A stretch of 64,000 nt of DNA, taken from NCBI RefSeq assembly GCF_042186555.1, contig NC_133326.1, forward strand, positions 494,535,232 to 494,599,231, given 5' to 3'. This stretch comes from Aquarana catesbeiana (Eukaryota > Chordata > Amphibia > Anura > Ranidae). The notes below the pieces were generated by a model. The model saw only the letters and a list, made by a program, of their open reading frames with translations, had not been told where the DNA came from and searched no databases. Shown here one piece after another: positions 1-9,722 of the stretch (position 1 is the stretch's first letter; each line of letters opens with the position of its first letter). Made by a program: the position numbers and the translations under genes.

Positions 1-267
1 GCGTACACTGGCTCATTCTTATGGATTGTCAACAGAAAAATCGCTCCTGACTTCTTTCATCTGTAATCCCAAAGTGCCGGATAGCCTAACTTAACAAATG
101 TCACATCCCTGGGCATCCCGGAACTTATTCCACTTTGGAAATCTGGCAGACCCTAGGACACGGAAACTTTTGCCATTCACTGACCTACAAAACAAATATG
201 AACTTCCCAGACAGATGTTCTATGGGTATTTACAAATTCGACATTATGCGCTTACTATAACACCTAC
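1..267 (+). pseudogene. L1-clade LINE ORF2, upstream piece (interrupted)
   Basis: This is part of the C-terminal third of a non-LTR retrotransposon ORF2 (endonuclease/reverse transcriptase protein), coding on the plus strand. The frame read from position 2 contains an in-frame TAA at 92-94 and is then open from 98. The peptide has the LLPFTDLQNKYELP and YGYLQIRHY motifs typical of vertebrate L1/Tx1 ORF2 downstream of the RT domain. The frame stops being LINE at 267, where a Ty3 LTR begins. It resumes at 6002 in the same frame once the 5-bp duplication is allowed for. The 5' part lies outside the window. The in-frame stop shows the LINE copy was already dead or has decayed. Confidence 0.8.
263..267. 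repeat. Target-site duplication of the Ty3 element, left copy
   Basis: CCTAC directly precedes the TG of the left LTR. The same CCTAC follows the CA end of the right LTR at 6002-6006. A 5-bp duplication is usual for Ty3/gypsy integrases. Confidence 0.85.
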
Positions 268-997
268 TGTGAGGGACCTGTCAGCACCAGACCGGCGCAT
301 GTGCGTGCGCCAATGCGCCGACGCGCTCCTGCTCAGGCAATTCAGCAATCTCCAGCTGTTACCGTGCGTCAGCGCGGCGCTCGGGCGCGCGCGGGTGCGT
401 ACGCGCACACGGGCGCGCGTTCGCATTAGGGCCGTTTTGGCGCCAAGAGGTGCATAAAAGTTCTCCTGTTGCAGGAATGCGCTGCTGTTTCGTCTCAGCT
501 CTGTGGATCTGCTTTACCTGTACCTGATTGATTATCTACTGACCCGGATTGTCTGACCATTCCTCCTTCTCCAATCCGACCCGGCCTGCCTGATTCTGCT
601 ACTGCATCTGCGAATACCGTTGCCAACCTCTGCCTGCCTACCGACTCTGCCTCTGCCTACTGTATTAACCGCCTTGCTGCCTGCTGACCCGGACTGTTTG
701 ACCTTGCCTGTGCCTGCCGTTTGCTGCTGTGCTGTTGCACCCTCAGCTCCAGCGACTTCTGCATCTGCATCTGCATCTTCAGTGCTGCAGCCTGCTGCTT
801 CCTGTTATCACCTTACCTGCAGTCCAGCCATCCCTGGAGGGATCTCTACTCTGCTCCAGCATCAGAGCTTTCATCTCAGGAGGCACTCCTACCCCACTGT
901 GCTCATGAGACCACTGTCCCCACTCCAGTGGCTCTTGAACCAGCGTTGTATGAGAGGTCTTCTCCTACAAGTCAGGCTCACTACCAGGTACCTAACA
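268..997 (+). repeat. 5' LTR of the Ty3 element
   Basis: Begins TGTGAGGGACCTGTC and ends CCTAACA. Holds a TATA-like box at 453-460 and a CTGCC-rich U5. Compared with the right LTR it carries an extra GC-rich segment at about 373-424 made of alternating gcgc/gtgcg runs. Confidence 0.93.
453..493 (+). promoter_or_regulatory. LTR promoter (TATA) and 5' end of the retrotransposon RNA
   Basis: CATAAAAG at 453-460 is a TATA-like box; a start site 25-30 bp downstream falls at about 480-485. The predicted RNA 5' end includes GCTGTTTCGT (484-493), which is exactly complementary to 1000-1009 just after the LTR. This is the arrangement expected for Tf1/sushi-type self-priming. Confidence 0.65.
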
Positions 998-999
998 GT

Positions 1000-1009
1000 A
1001 CGAAACAGC
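1000..1009 (+). promoter_or_regulatory. Putative self-priming primer-binding site
   Basis: The two bases after the LTR end (998-999) are followed by ACGAAACAGC, a perfect 10-nt reverse complement of the predicted RNA 5' end (484-493). No TGG-starting tRNA-type primer site is visible here. The Gag ATG follows at 1011. Confidence 0.6.
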
Positions 1010-1010
1010 C

Positions 1011-1511
1011 ATGACTGAGCCTGCAGGAGATACCTCCCCGATGGAGGAGATCTGCACGCACCTTGTGGCCCTCACTCAAGCGGTGCAAGCCCTTCAGGAC
1101 AATTATACCAGACTTGAGGGACAAGTTCAGAATCTCGCTGGCCCTAGTCCCATGGCTTCCTCCTCAGCCGCAGCTCCAACACCGCCTGCTCATGCTCCCT
1201 CCGTTGTGATGCTCCCACCTGAACCAAGGGTCCCCATCCCAGAGAGGTTTTCCGGAGATCGGACCAAGTTTCGGGCCTTTCGCAATGCCTGCCAATTCTT
1301 CTTTGCTCTACAACCCCGAACCTTTTCACTGGAAGTTACTAAAGTGGGGTTTGTGATTTCCCTCCTACAAGGGGAACCCCAGACCTGGGCTCACCGTTTA
1401 CTGGAGGGGGACTCAGCCTTAACCCAATCGTTACCCTCTTTTTTTGAAGCCATGGCTCAACTCTATGAGGACCCTCAGCGGACTGCCACAGCAAGGCCAC
1501 AGACCGGCTGA
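1011..1511 (+). pseudogene. gag: Ty3 Gag, N-terminal part, frameshifted
   Basis: Structural (capsid) protein of the retrotransposon. The ATG at 1011 is the first after the primer-binding site. About 166 residues are open: an N-terminal coiled segment (residues 10-40), a proline/alanine-rich linker, then the start of a retrotransposon-gag fold at about residues 78-155 (VPIPERFSGDR, TWAHRLLEGDS). The frame ends at a TGA in 1509-1511. The rest of the capsid, the zinc knuckle and all of pol continue in another frame from about 1492. A short indel around 1478-1494 therefore breaks Gag. I infer loss of some bases here because the conserved end of one helix runs directly into the next. Programmed frameshifting is unlikely, since the break falls inside the capsid domain rather than at a gag-pol boundary. 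Confidence 0.85.
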
Positions 1512-4500
1512 GGACTATGTCACTGACTTCAGACGCTGGAGCGCGGACATGCAGTGGAACGACGCGGCCCTGCGTCATCAGTTCCGCATGGGCCTATCTG
1601 AAGGGCTAAAAGATGAACTTGCTCGAGTTGGCATACCAGACACTCTTGAAGCGCTGATTTCCTTGGCAATCCAGATTGATCGTCGTCTTCGAGAACGTCG
1701 ATCCGAACGCTCTGCCCAGCAAACTCGCCCGGCCTGGATGACAGCACGGGCTCCGGTTCCTGCAGCACGTTACTTACCTTCACCCAGTATGAATCCAGTC
1801 AACACCACGCCCGACACTTCGGAACCCATGCAGCTAGGACTGATGCGACCTGCCTTGTCCCCTGAAGAACGGGCACGTCGTCGTCAACTTAACCTATGCC
1901 TCTATTGCAGTGGAACTGGTCACTATGTCCATAATTGCCCAGTCAAGATAAGTAAGTGCTCATCCTCTATGTCTACCAATCTCTCTGCTTTGTCTGCCAA
2001 CTCTACCCACCTTGCCATTCCTCTCTCGTTACAGCTCCAGGAAGAGATAATTCCAGTCAATGCCATCATTGACTCCGGAGATTACAGCTGCTTTATTGAC
2101 TTGACCTTTGCCAGCCAACATAACATCCCGTTACGGACTAAAACCCATGGACTTTCTGTTTTCTTAGCTGATGGCTCCCGCATTAGATCTGGACAAGTAA
2201 TTCAGGAAACTCTTCCCTTGCCTGCTACTACTTTTTCTCAACTTAAGGAACTGCTGACCCTTGATGCCATTACATCTCCTCTTTTTCCAATTATCTTGGG
2301 CATTCCCTGGCTTCAAGCCCACAATCCGCACATCAACTGGGTCTCTGGAGAAGTAAAATTTGTATCATGCTACTGTCAGGAACACTGTCTGGTGGGAGAC
2401 CCCGACTCTTCAGCTACTCTGCTATGCCTTGACACTGACCAGAAACTATGCCAGTCAATACCTAAACATTACCATGAGTTCATCGATGTTTTTAGTAAGA
2501 AGGGGGCAGATTCCCTTCCGCCTCATCACCCCTACGACTGCCCAATTGAGTTGTTGCCAGGATCAGAGATTCCATTCGGACGTATCTTCCCTTTATCGGA
2601 GAAGGAGCAAGAGGCACTAAAAACATATGTTGATGAGAACTTGGCTAAGGGGTTCATCCACCATTCAACTTCCCCAGCAGGTGCCGGAATATTTTTTGTC
2701 ACCAAGAAGGACAAGACTCTTCGCCAGTGTATAGATTACCGGGAACTGAAAAAAATTATGGTTAAAAATCGGTATCCCCTACCCTTGATACCTGAACTGT
2801 TCCAAGCGTTAAGGACTGCGGTTATCTTTACTAAACTCGATCTAAGAGGGGCTTACAACCTGATCCGCATTCAGGCCGGGCATGAGTGGAAAACAGCTTT
2901 TCGGACCCGATTCGGGCACTACGAATACTTGGTTATGCCCTTCGGACTCTGCAACGCCCCTGCGACCTTCCAACATCTGATTAACGATGTTCTCAGGGAC
3001 TTTCTAGACGTGTTTGTGATCGCATACCTGGATGATATCCTGATCTTTTCTGAATATCTTGATCTGCATCGAGAACATGTCCGCAGGGTGTTGGGTCGCC
3101 TCCGTTTACACAGACTTTATGCAAAGGCAGAGAAATGCGAGTTCGAGCAACAAAGCATCCGATTTCTGGGACTAATAATCTCTCCAACAGGCATTAACAT
3201 GGATCCCCAGAAGATATCCGCTGTGCTGGACTGGCCGGTACCCCTAGACAAGAAGGGAATTCAGCGGTTTATCGGGTTTGCAAACTTTTATAGAAAATTC
3301 ATCAGGGGATTCTCGGCCATAATTGCACCCATCACGCAGTTGACCAAACAGAATGCCCGTTTTTCCTGGAACCAGTCAGCCCAAGATGCCTTTGAGAATC
3401 TCAAAAGACTGTTTACCTCGGCCCCAATCCTCAGCCATCCTGAACCGTCACTACCGTTCATTTTGGAAGTTGACGCTTCTGAAATAGCAGTGGGTGCAAT
3501 ATTATCACAACGAAGGAGCAGCAAAGACCTAATGCATCCTGTGGGGTTTTTCTCCCATAAACTTTCTCCTGCGGAGAACTACGATGTTGGCGACCGGGAG
3601 CTCCTCGCTATTAAAACTGCTCTGGAGGAGTGGGGATACCTGTTGGAGGGAGCTGTGCATCCGGTATTAATATACACTGACCACAAGAACCTAGAGTACT
3701 TGAGATCTGCTAAACGCCTGAAGCCTCGGCAAGCCCACTGGGCCCTGTTTTTCTCCCGTTTTTGTTTTCATATAACTTACCGGCCAGGCTCAAAAAATAT
3801 CAAACCAGATGCATTATCACGCATGCATGACAACCCGAAGGACTCATCCATTTCTGACACCATCTTGCCCGCAAACAATTTCCTACTCCTGCAAACGGAT
3901 CTACTCTCCCAGATTAAAGAAGCATCCTCTGAGTCATCTAGGCCTACAGGGATTACTCTGACATCCAGAGATGGATTGCTATGGAAGGGGAGTCAAATTT
4001 TTGTCCCTGAGAAGGTTCGGATCAAGGTCTTGACGCTTCTTCATGATCATCCACTGGCAGGCCATTTTGGGGTCCGCAAGACCCTGGAACTTGTGCAACG
4101 CACATTCTGGTGGTCCAATCTGAAGGACTTTTGTGAGAAATACGTCAGCTCCTGCCCTACCTGCACCCAGAATAAGACGTCTAGAAATCGAGCTTGGGGT
4201 CTGTTAAAACCTTTGCCTGTACCTGATAGACCCTGGAAAATGATTTCCATGGACTTTATAGTAGAGCTTCCATGTTCTGACGGGTGTTCAGCCATCTTTG
4301 TGGTGGTAGACCGTCTAACCAAGATGGCCCACTTCCTTCCCTTAAGGGGAACTCCATCTGCTATTGAAACCGCCTGCATATTCAGTAAGGAAATCATCAG
4401 ACTACATGGAGTACCTGCAAGCATAGTTTCAGACCGAGGGGTACAATTCACCTCACATTTTTGGAGAGCCCTGTGTGAAATCCTAAAAATTGAACTGGCC

Positions 4501-5433
4501 TTGTCCTCGGCCTATCATCCTCAAACTAATGGGCAGACAGAGAGGACCAATCAGACTCTTGAACAGTATATCAGATGCTTTACTTCCTTCACACAGGATG
4601 ATTGGGTGTCCCTGCTACCCTTAGCAGAATTCGCATACAACAATGCCAAACATTCAGCCACCGGTCAATCTCCTTTTTTCGCCAATTATGGCTTCCATTT
4701 AACCTTTCTACCCAATTTCCTTTCAGAATCCTCAGTTCCGGCAGTGCAGAATACAGTGGATTTCCTCAGCCACAACAACCAGATGTTGCAAGAGGCGGTG
4801 TCCAAGGCCCAGGCGGACAGCAATAGAGTCTTCGATCGAAGAAGAAGAGGGGAGTTGAAGTTACAACTTGGTGATCAGGTATGGCTTTCTACCACCAATA
4901 TCAAGTTAGCATGTCCATCTAAGAAGCTGGCACCTAGATTTATGGGACCTTTTCCGGTTAAGAGAAAAATTAATGAAGTGTCTTATGAACTGACTTTGCC
5001 TGATTCTCTCAAGATTCACCCGGTATTTCATGTGTCTCTGCTTAAACCTGCTATACCTGATCCCTTCCCTGATAGAGGAACTAGACCTCCTGAACCCGTC
5101 TTAGTAGATGGAAGCGAGGAATTTGAGGTTGAGGCTATTCTTGACTATAGAAGAAGACCAGGACAAAATCAATTTCATATTAAATGGAAAGGTTACGGCC
5201 CAGAAAGTAACTCATGGGAACCAGACAGCAATGTCCACGCCAGACGATTAGTCCGCGCTTTCTTCTCTGCCCACCCTGAAAAAAGAAGGCGTGTGGGCAT
5301 CCGGAGGCTGCCCTTTGGAGGGGGGCAATGTCAGAGACCTGTCAGCACCAGACCGGCGCATGTGCGTGCGCCGACGCGCTTCTGCTCAGGCAATTCAGCA
5401 ATCTCCAGCTGTTACCGTGCGTCAGCGCATTAG
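1444..5433 (+). CDS. pol: Ty3 Gag C-terminus plus Pol polyprotein with chromodomain
   Basis: A single open frame of 1329 codons; the first 16 are an out-of-frame artefact, and real homology starts near 1492. Numbering from 1444: CCHC knuckle C152/C155/H160/C165; aspartic protease D210-S-G; reverse transcriptase about 380-560 with D466 and YLDD 528-531; RNase H with D677, E719, D746; integrase HHCC H869/H874/C904/C907 and catalytic D937, D997, E1033 (D-35-E); a C-terminal chromodomain about 1226-1275 (FHIKWKGYG). The protein would copy the RNA to cDNA and insert it, the chromodomain guiding integration to histone marks in this group. The last 34 codons lie inside the right LTR. No internal stop is present and every catalytic residue I looked for is there, so Pol may still be functional even though Gag is broken. 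Confidence 0.93.
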   Translation: MKPWLNSMRTLSGLPQQGHRPAEDYVTDFRRWSADMQWNDAALRHQFRMGLSEGLKDELARVGIPDTLEALISLAIQIDRRLRERRSERSAQQTRPAWMTARAPVPAARYLPSPSMNPVNTTPDTSEPMQLGLMRPALSPEERARRRQLNLCLYCSGTGHYVHNCPVKISKCSSSMSTNLSALSANSTHLAIPLSLQLQEEIIPVNAIIDSGDYSCFIDLTFASQHNIPLRTKTHGLSVFLADGSRIRSGQVIQETLPLPATTFSQLKELLTLDAITSPLFPIILGIPWLQAHNPHINWVSGEVKFVSCYCQEHCLVGDPDSSATLLCLDTDQKLCQSIPKHYHEFIDVFSKKGADSLPPHHPYDCPIELLPGSEIPFGRIFPLSEKEQEALKTYVDENLAKGFIHHSTSPAGAGIFFVTKKDKTLRQCIDYRELKKIMVKNRYPLPLIPELFQALRTAVIFTKLDLRGAYNLIRIQAGHEWKTAFRTRFGHYEYLVMPFGLCNAPATFQHLINDVLRDFLDVFVIAYLDDILIFSEYLDLHREHVRRVLGRLRLHRLYAKAEKCEFEQQSIRFLGLIISPTGINMDPQKISAVLDWPVPLDKKGIQRFIGFANFYRKFIRGFSAIIAPITQLTKQNARFSWNQSAQDAFENLKRLFTSAPILSHPEPSLPFILEVDASEIAVGAILSQRRSSKDLMHPVGFFSHKLSPAENYDVGDRELLAIKTALEEWGYLLEGAVHPVLIYTDHKNLEYLRSAKRLKPRQAHWALFFSRFCFHITYRPGSKNIKPDALSRMHDNPKDSSISDTILPANNFLLLQTDLLSQIKEASSESSRPTGITLTSRDGLLWKGSQIFVPEKVRIKVLTLLHDHPLAGHFGVRKTLELVQRTFWWSNLKDFCEKYVSSCPTCTQNKTSRNRAWGLLKPLPVPDRPWKMISMDFIVELPCSDGCSAIFVVVDRLTKMAHFLPLRGTPSAIETACIFSKEIIRLHGVPASIVSDRGVQFTSHFWRALCEILKIELALSSAYHPQTNGQTERTNQTLEQYIRCFTSFTQDDWVSLLPLAEFAYNNAKHSATGQSPFFANYGFHLTFLPNFLSESSVPAVQNTVDFLSHNNQMLQEAVSKAQADSNRVFDRRRRGELKLQLGDQVWLSTTNIKLACPSKKLAPRFMGPFPVKRKINEVSYELTLPDSLKIHPVFHVSLLKPAIPDPFPDRGTRPPEPVLVDGSEEFEVEAILDYRRRPGQNQFHIKWKGYGPESNSWEPDSNVHARRLVRAFFSAHPEKRRRVGIRRLPFGGGQCQRPVSTRPAHVRAPTRFCSGNSAISSCYRASAH
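5317..5328 (+). promoter_or_regulatory. Polypurine tract
   Basis: GGAGGGGGGCAA lies immediately before the right LTR, the expected site of plus-strand priming. It is inside the end of the pol frame. Confidence 0.7.
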
Positions 5434-6001
5434 CGCCGTTTTGGCGCCAAGAGGTGCATAAAAGTTCTCCTGTTGCAGGAATGCGCTGCTGTTTCGTCTC
5501 AGCTCTGTGGATCTGCTTTACCTGTACCTGATTGATTAACTACTGACCCGGCTTGTCTGACCATTCCTCCTACTCCAATCCGACCCGGCCTGCCTGATTC
5601 TGCTACTGCATCTGCCAATACCATTGCCGACCTCTGCCTGCCTACCGACTCTGCCTCTGCCTACTGTATTAACCGCCTTGCTGCCTGCTGACCCGGACTG
5701 TTTGACCTTGCCTGTGCCTGCCATTTGCTGCTGTGCTGTTGCACCCTCAGCTCCAGCTCCAGTGACTTCTGCATCTGCATCTTCAGTGCTGCAGCCTGCT
5801 GCTTCCTGTTATCACCTTACCTGCAGTCCAGCCATCCCTGGAGGGATCTCTACTCTGCTCCAGCATCAGAGCCTTCATCTCAGCAGGCACTCCTACCCCA
5901 CTGTGCTCACGAGACCACTGTCCCCACTCCAGTGGCTCTTGAACCAGCATTGTATGAGAGGTCTTCTCCTACAAGTCAGGCTCACTACCAGGTACCTAAC
6001 A
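5329..6001 (+). repeat. 3' LTR of the Ty3 element
   Basis: Begins TGTCAGAGACCTGTC, ends CCTAACA. Nearly identical to the left LTR, with the same TATA and start-site segment near 5456-5495, but about 57 bp shorter because of the missing GC-rich segment. CCTAC follows at 6002-6006. Confidence 0.93.
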
Positions 6002-7057
6002 CCTACCCTGCAATTTTCACCCCCAACCCCATTTGAAACTATAATTTTGGCAGGTAATACCCAGAAAGGGCTCATATCGGGCATATATAAGATCCTAAAC
6101 ACATTTTCCCGGGATGGGCAGGGCAAACATTCTTATATGACCAAATGGGAAAAGATCCTTGGCGAGGAAATCCCTATAACACAATGGCAGACCATATGGT
6201 CCCAAACGGCAAAGAGCTCAATATGCTCATTATATAAGGAAAATTCTTATAAAATTCTCCTACTCTGGTACATGACTCCAGGGGTGCTCTACGCCATTTT
6301 CCCCAATAGTTCCGATAGGTGCTGGCGATGCCAAGGAGCAAAGGGCACCTTTTTACATATATATTGGAATTGCCCGGTACTAGCCCCTTACTGGTCCACA
6401 GTCCAACAATTACTGGCCCGCCTCCTGGACACACAGGTCCAGGCGTCCCCAAAATTCTTTTTGCTGGGCCTATCTCCACTTAAGCTTCGCACCCCATATA
6501 AGAAGCTAGTGCGTCATATTCTAACAGCAGCAAAATGCCTCATAGCATTGCACTGGAAACGCACTACCCCACCCTCCACTGAGGATCTTTATGCCAGAAT
6601 TAAGGATGTGGAAGTGATGGAGAAAATGACGGCCAGAATACAAGACAGATTGGAGGCACATAACAGGGTCTGGGAGCTATGGCATCTCCGGGAGGACCCA
6701 CCATGATCAGATAACACCACCACTTCTATAACTTCCATACCCCCCCCTACCTCCTTCTCTTTCTACTACCCCCCTCTACTTTCCTATACTGCATAGACTC
6801 CTTTAGTTACAGATAAAAAAAGTTACAGTCTAGCAACAGCATTAACGTTACATGCATGCCAACAGATTTCCTAAAAGACAGACACTGGATTACCGTTGAC
6901 ATGTAGCAATGTTTTAGCATTAGTGTATAGATGTCTAGCATCAGCAATATATATAATAACTTACATTTATGTATTGCTCTTACATTTACCTTTTTCTCTT
7001 ACATAATGTACTGCAAATATGGTTGATAATAAAAAACATTATTTGGAAAAAGAAAAT
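6002..7057 (+). pseudogene. L1-clade LINE ORF2 C-terminus and 3' UTR, downstream piece
   Basis: Continuation of the LINE in 1-267. The frame is open from the LTR edge to TGA at 6704-6706. It contains the C-terminal Cys/His cluster of L1-type ORF2 (CWRCQGAKGTFLHIYWNC at about 6322-6375) and the basic, alpha-helical tail ending HLREDPP. The 3' UTR follows, with AATAAA near 7028 and an A-rich end near 7057. The open ORF across roughly 230 codons suggests the LINE was fairly young when the Ty3 element hit it. Confidence 0.82.
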
Positions 7058-7130
7058 TCACTTTAAACGTAAACATGCTTTATGCCTAAAGCTGAACCTT
7101 GGACAAAATAGAAAAAAAAGATTAATTTAA

Positions 7131-7545
7131 AAGTAGTTGTAAACCCAGTGAAGTGACTGGCCTCAGGTGATACACAGATAAAACAAGTCATCCTACATAA
7201 GTTGTACCTGTTTATCTATAGCCATCTTTCCCCTACATCCATTCAAAGGGTAGAATTTACACAGAATACCTCAGCTCTGAAAAGCAGGGGGCAGAGAGCT
7301 GAAGGTGCATCAGTGAGGAGAGCTCTGAGAGCTGATTGGAGGGAAGGGGCACACCCCGTTTACACAGACAGGAACAGAGCTGAGGCTGTTATTCACAGTC
7401 TGTGCCCTCCTCTGTCACAATTTTTTCTCTTGTCAGGAAAACTGGTCAGAAGTGAATCATGCTGATAGCAGAGGAACAAGGCAGACAAGGTACATAAATA
7501 ATTAGAACTATGAAAGAACAAAATGTTGAAAAAAGAAACCACTTC
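7131..7545. mobile_element. TTAA-flanked MITE, 'gtggttgtaaaccc' family, copy 1
   Basis: TTAA at 7127-7130 precedes AAGTAGTTGTAAACCC and then a block (AGTGAAGTGACTGGCCTCAG and onward to about 7265) shared with the copy at 21618-22079. The right end is weak: AAACCACTTCAAATG near 7532-7546 resembles a mutated inverted end. Confidence 0.55.
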
Positions 7546-7732
7546 AAATGTTTCCCCTTTAAAAAATGAATGTTATCGTATCAATAAATTATATTTTTAA
7601 ATAAAAGAAAAAATATGAAACATAATCCTGGTCTTAGCCTCACACTGTCCTGGCCTCTTTTACAATTCCTGCCTAACTAGGCTAAAATTTCTCCAATACT
7701 ATAAATACTTGGGATCATGCATTCCAGTAAAG

Positions 7733-8154
7733 CTAGCCATACACATTGATTTAGAGATCATCAGCTACTAAATACAATATTCTGGCAGGGGAGATTTCCA
7801 CATGTTTAGTCTGGTGCGTTCTGCAGCCCATTAAAATGAATGGGTTGTCAAAACACACTGCGTGGAAACCGGTGAGAATTGCACGAGAATGCCGGTGTTC
7901 ACGTATGATCCCAAAGTGAAGAAAATGAAGAAATCCCCCCTGCCAGCATTTGTATTCAACAGCTAGTGGGAACTGTGCAGCTGCTAAATACCAAAAAATG
8001 TTCGGCCGACAATTTTCCACCCAGCTGCTTCGATAAAAGTCGATTGAAAAAACAGCTTTGTTGAGTTGGGTAATGCTGACAGGGCCATCCACAGCTCGAC
8101 TTTCAGCCAATACAGTGGGAATTGCATGAAATTCGATCAACCATATGGCCAGCT
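7733..8154. mobile_element. Possible MITE
   Basis: Left end AGCTAGCCATACAC and right end, read in reverse, AGCTGGCCATATGG are similar inverted ends about 420 bp apart. No clear duplication was found. The ORF in the interior on the minus strand has no recognisable domain. Confidence 0.35.
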
Positions 8155-8215
8155 GATATGGACTTGACACATACAGTATTTAGATCTACCTGGCATACAG
8201 GAATATACAGTATCT

Positions 8216-9722
8216 CACAAAAGTGAGTACATTCCTCACAGTTTTGTAAATATTTTATTGTATCTTTTCATGTGACAACACTGAAGAAATGACACTTTGC
8301 TAAAACACAAAAGTGAGTACACTCCTAAGTGAAAATGTCCAAATTTGGCCCAATTAGCCATTTTCCCTCCCTGGTGTCTTGTAACTCTCTACTGTTACAA
8401 GGTCTCAGGTGTGAATGGGGAGCAGGTGTGTTAATTTGGTGTTATTGCTCTCACTCTCTCATATTGGTCACTGGAAGTTCAGCATGGCACCATCATGGCA
8501 ACAAAAACTCTGAGCAGCTGAAAAAAAGAATTGTTGCTCTACATAAAGATGGCCTAGGCTATAAGAAGATTGCCAAGACCCTGAAACTGAGCTGCAGCAC
8601 GGTGGCCAAGACCATACAGCGGTTTAACAGGACAGGTTCCACTCAGAACAGGTCTCGCCATAGTTGACCAAAGAAGATGAGTGCACGTGCTCAACGTCAT
8701 ATCCAGAGGTTGTCTTTGGGAAATAGACGTATGAATGTTGCAAGCATTGCTGCAGAGGTTGAAGGGGTGGGGGGGGTCAGCCTGTCAGTGCTCAGACCAT
8801 ACGCTGCACACCGCATCAAATTGGTCTGCATGGCTGTCGTCCCAGAAGAAAGCCTCTTCCAAAGATGACACACAAGAAAGCCTGAAAACATTTTGCTGAC
8901 TACAAGCAGACTAAGGACATGAATTACTGAAACCATATCCTGTGGTCTGATGAGACCAAGATAAACTTATTTGGTTCAGATGGTGTAAAGTGTGTGTGGT
9001 GGCAACCAGGTGAGGTGTATAAAGACAAGTGTGTCTTGCCTACAGTACTGCATGGTGGTGGGAGTGTCATGGTCTGGGGCTGCATGAGTGCTACCAGCAC
9101 TGGGGAGCTACAGTTCATTGAGGGAACCATGAATGCCAACATGTATTGTGACATACTGAAGCAGAGCATGATCCCCTCCCCTCCCTTCGGAGACTGAGCT
9201 GCAGGGCAGTATTCCAACATGAAAACGATCCCAAACACACCTCCACGTCGACCACTGCCTTGCTAAAGAAGCTGAGGGTAAAGGTGATGGACTGGCCAAG
9301 TATTTTTCCAGACCTAAACCTTATTGAGCATCTGTGGGGCATCCTCAAACGGAAGGTGGAGGAGTGCAAGGTCTCTAACATCCACCAGCTCCGTGATGTC
9401 ATCAAGGAGGAGTGGAAGAGGACACCAGTGGCAACCTGTGAAACTCTAGTGAACTCTATGGCCAAGAGGGTTAAGGCAGTGCTGGAAAATAATGATGACA
9501 ACACGAAATATTGATACGGTTTGGACATTTTCACTTAGGGGTTTACTCGCTTTTGGCTGTGTGTTGAATTATTTTGAGGGAACAGCAAATGTACACTGTT
9601 ATACAAGCTGTACACTCACTACTTTACATTGTAGCAAAGTGTCATCTCTTCAGTGTTGTTACATGAAAAGATATAATAAAATATATACAAAAATGTGAGG
9701 AGTGTATTCACTTGTGAGGTTA
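8216..9722 (+). mobile_element. Tc1-like DNA transposon, decayed copy 1
   Basis: Left inverted end CAGTATCTCACAAAAGTGAG starts at 8218 next to TA. The right end near 9690-9722 (GTGAGGAGTGTATTCACTTG) is its mutated mirror. Inner direct copies of the AAAAGTGAGTACACTCC box at 8310 and near 9530 are typical of this family. The transposase inside is on the plus strand. Confidence 0.88.
8485..9514 (+). pseudogene. Tc1-like transposase, plus strand, several breaks
   Basis: Cut-and-paste DDE transposase. Recognisable in order: the N-terminal helix-turn-helix (KKRIVALHKDGLGYKKIAKT, near 8521-8580), a second HTH part at 8677-8760, the first catalytic Asp context WSDETKI near 8942, HGGGSVMVWGCM near 9050, the PKHT motif near 9230 and DLNLIEHLWG near 9315. 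At least three frame changes or stops (near 8665, 8868-8990 and 9197-9260) break it. The second catalytic aspartate codon is GAA (Glu) at 9221-9223, so the copy is dead even apart from the frame breaks. Confidence 0.87.

Larger units (their letters stand above)
268..6001 (+). mobile_element. Ty3/gypsy chromovirus (LTR retrotransposon), nearly complete
   Basis: Complete LTR retrotransposon of 5734 bp. Left LTR 268-997 and right LTR 5329-6001 both run TG...CA, with a CCTAC target duplication on each side. Internal order is Gag, CCHC zinc knuckle, protease, RT, RNase H, integrase, chromodomain, which places it among vertebrate chromoviruses (sushi-like group, by family knowledge). The pol part is open throughout; gag has a frameshift near 1480-1495. 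The element lies inside a LINE ORF2, so it is younger than that LINE. LTRs are nearly identical except for a ~50-bp GC-rich segment present only on the left. Confidence 0.95.

Noticed and set aside
998..1010. tRNA primer-binding site for the Ty3 element
   Set aside because: No TGG-starting complement of a tRNA 3' end follows the LTR. Self-complementarity to the RNA start explains the sequence better.
5624..6036. Ser/Pro/Leu-rich ORFs in the LTR U5 (also at 620-1018)
   Set aside because: Low-complexity CTGCC-rich LTR DNA. Only the part after 6002 of the longer frame is real LINE coding.
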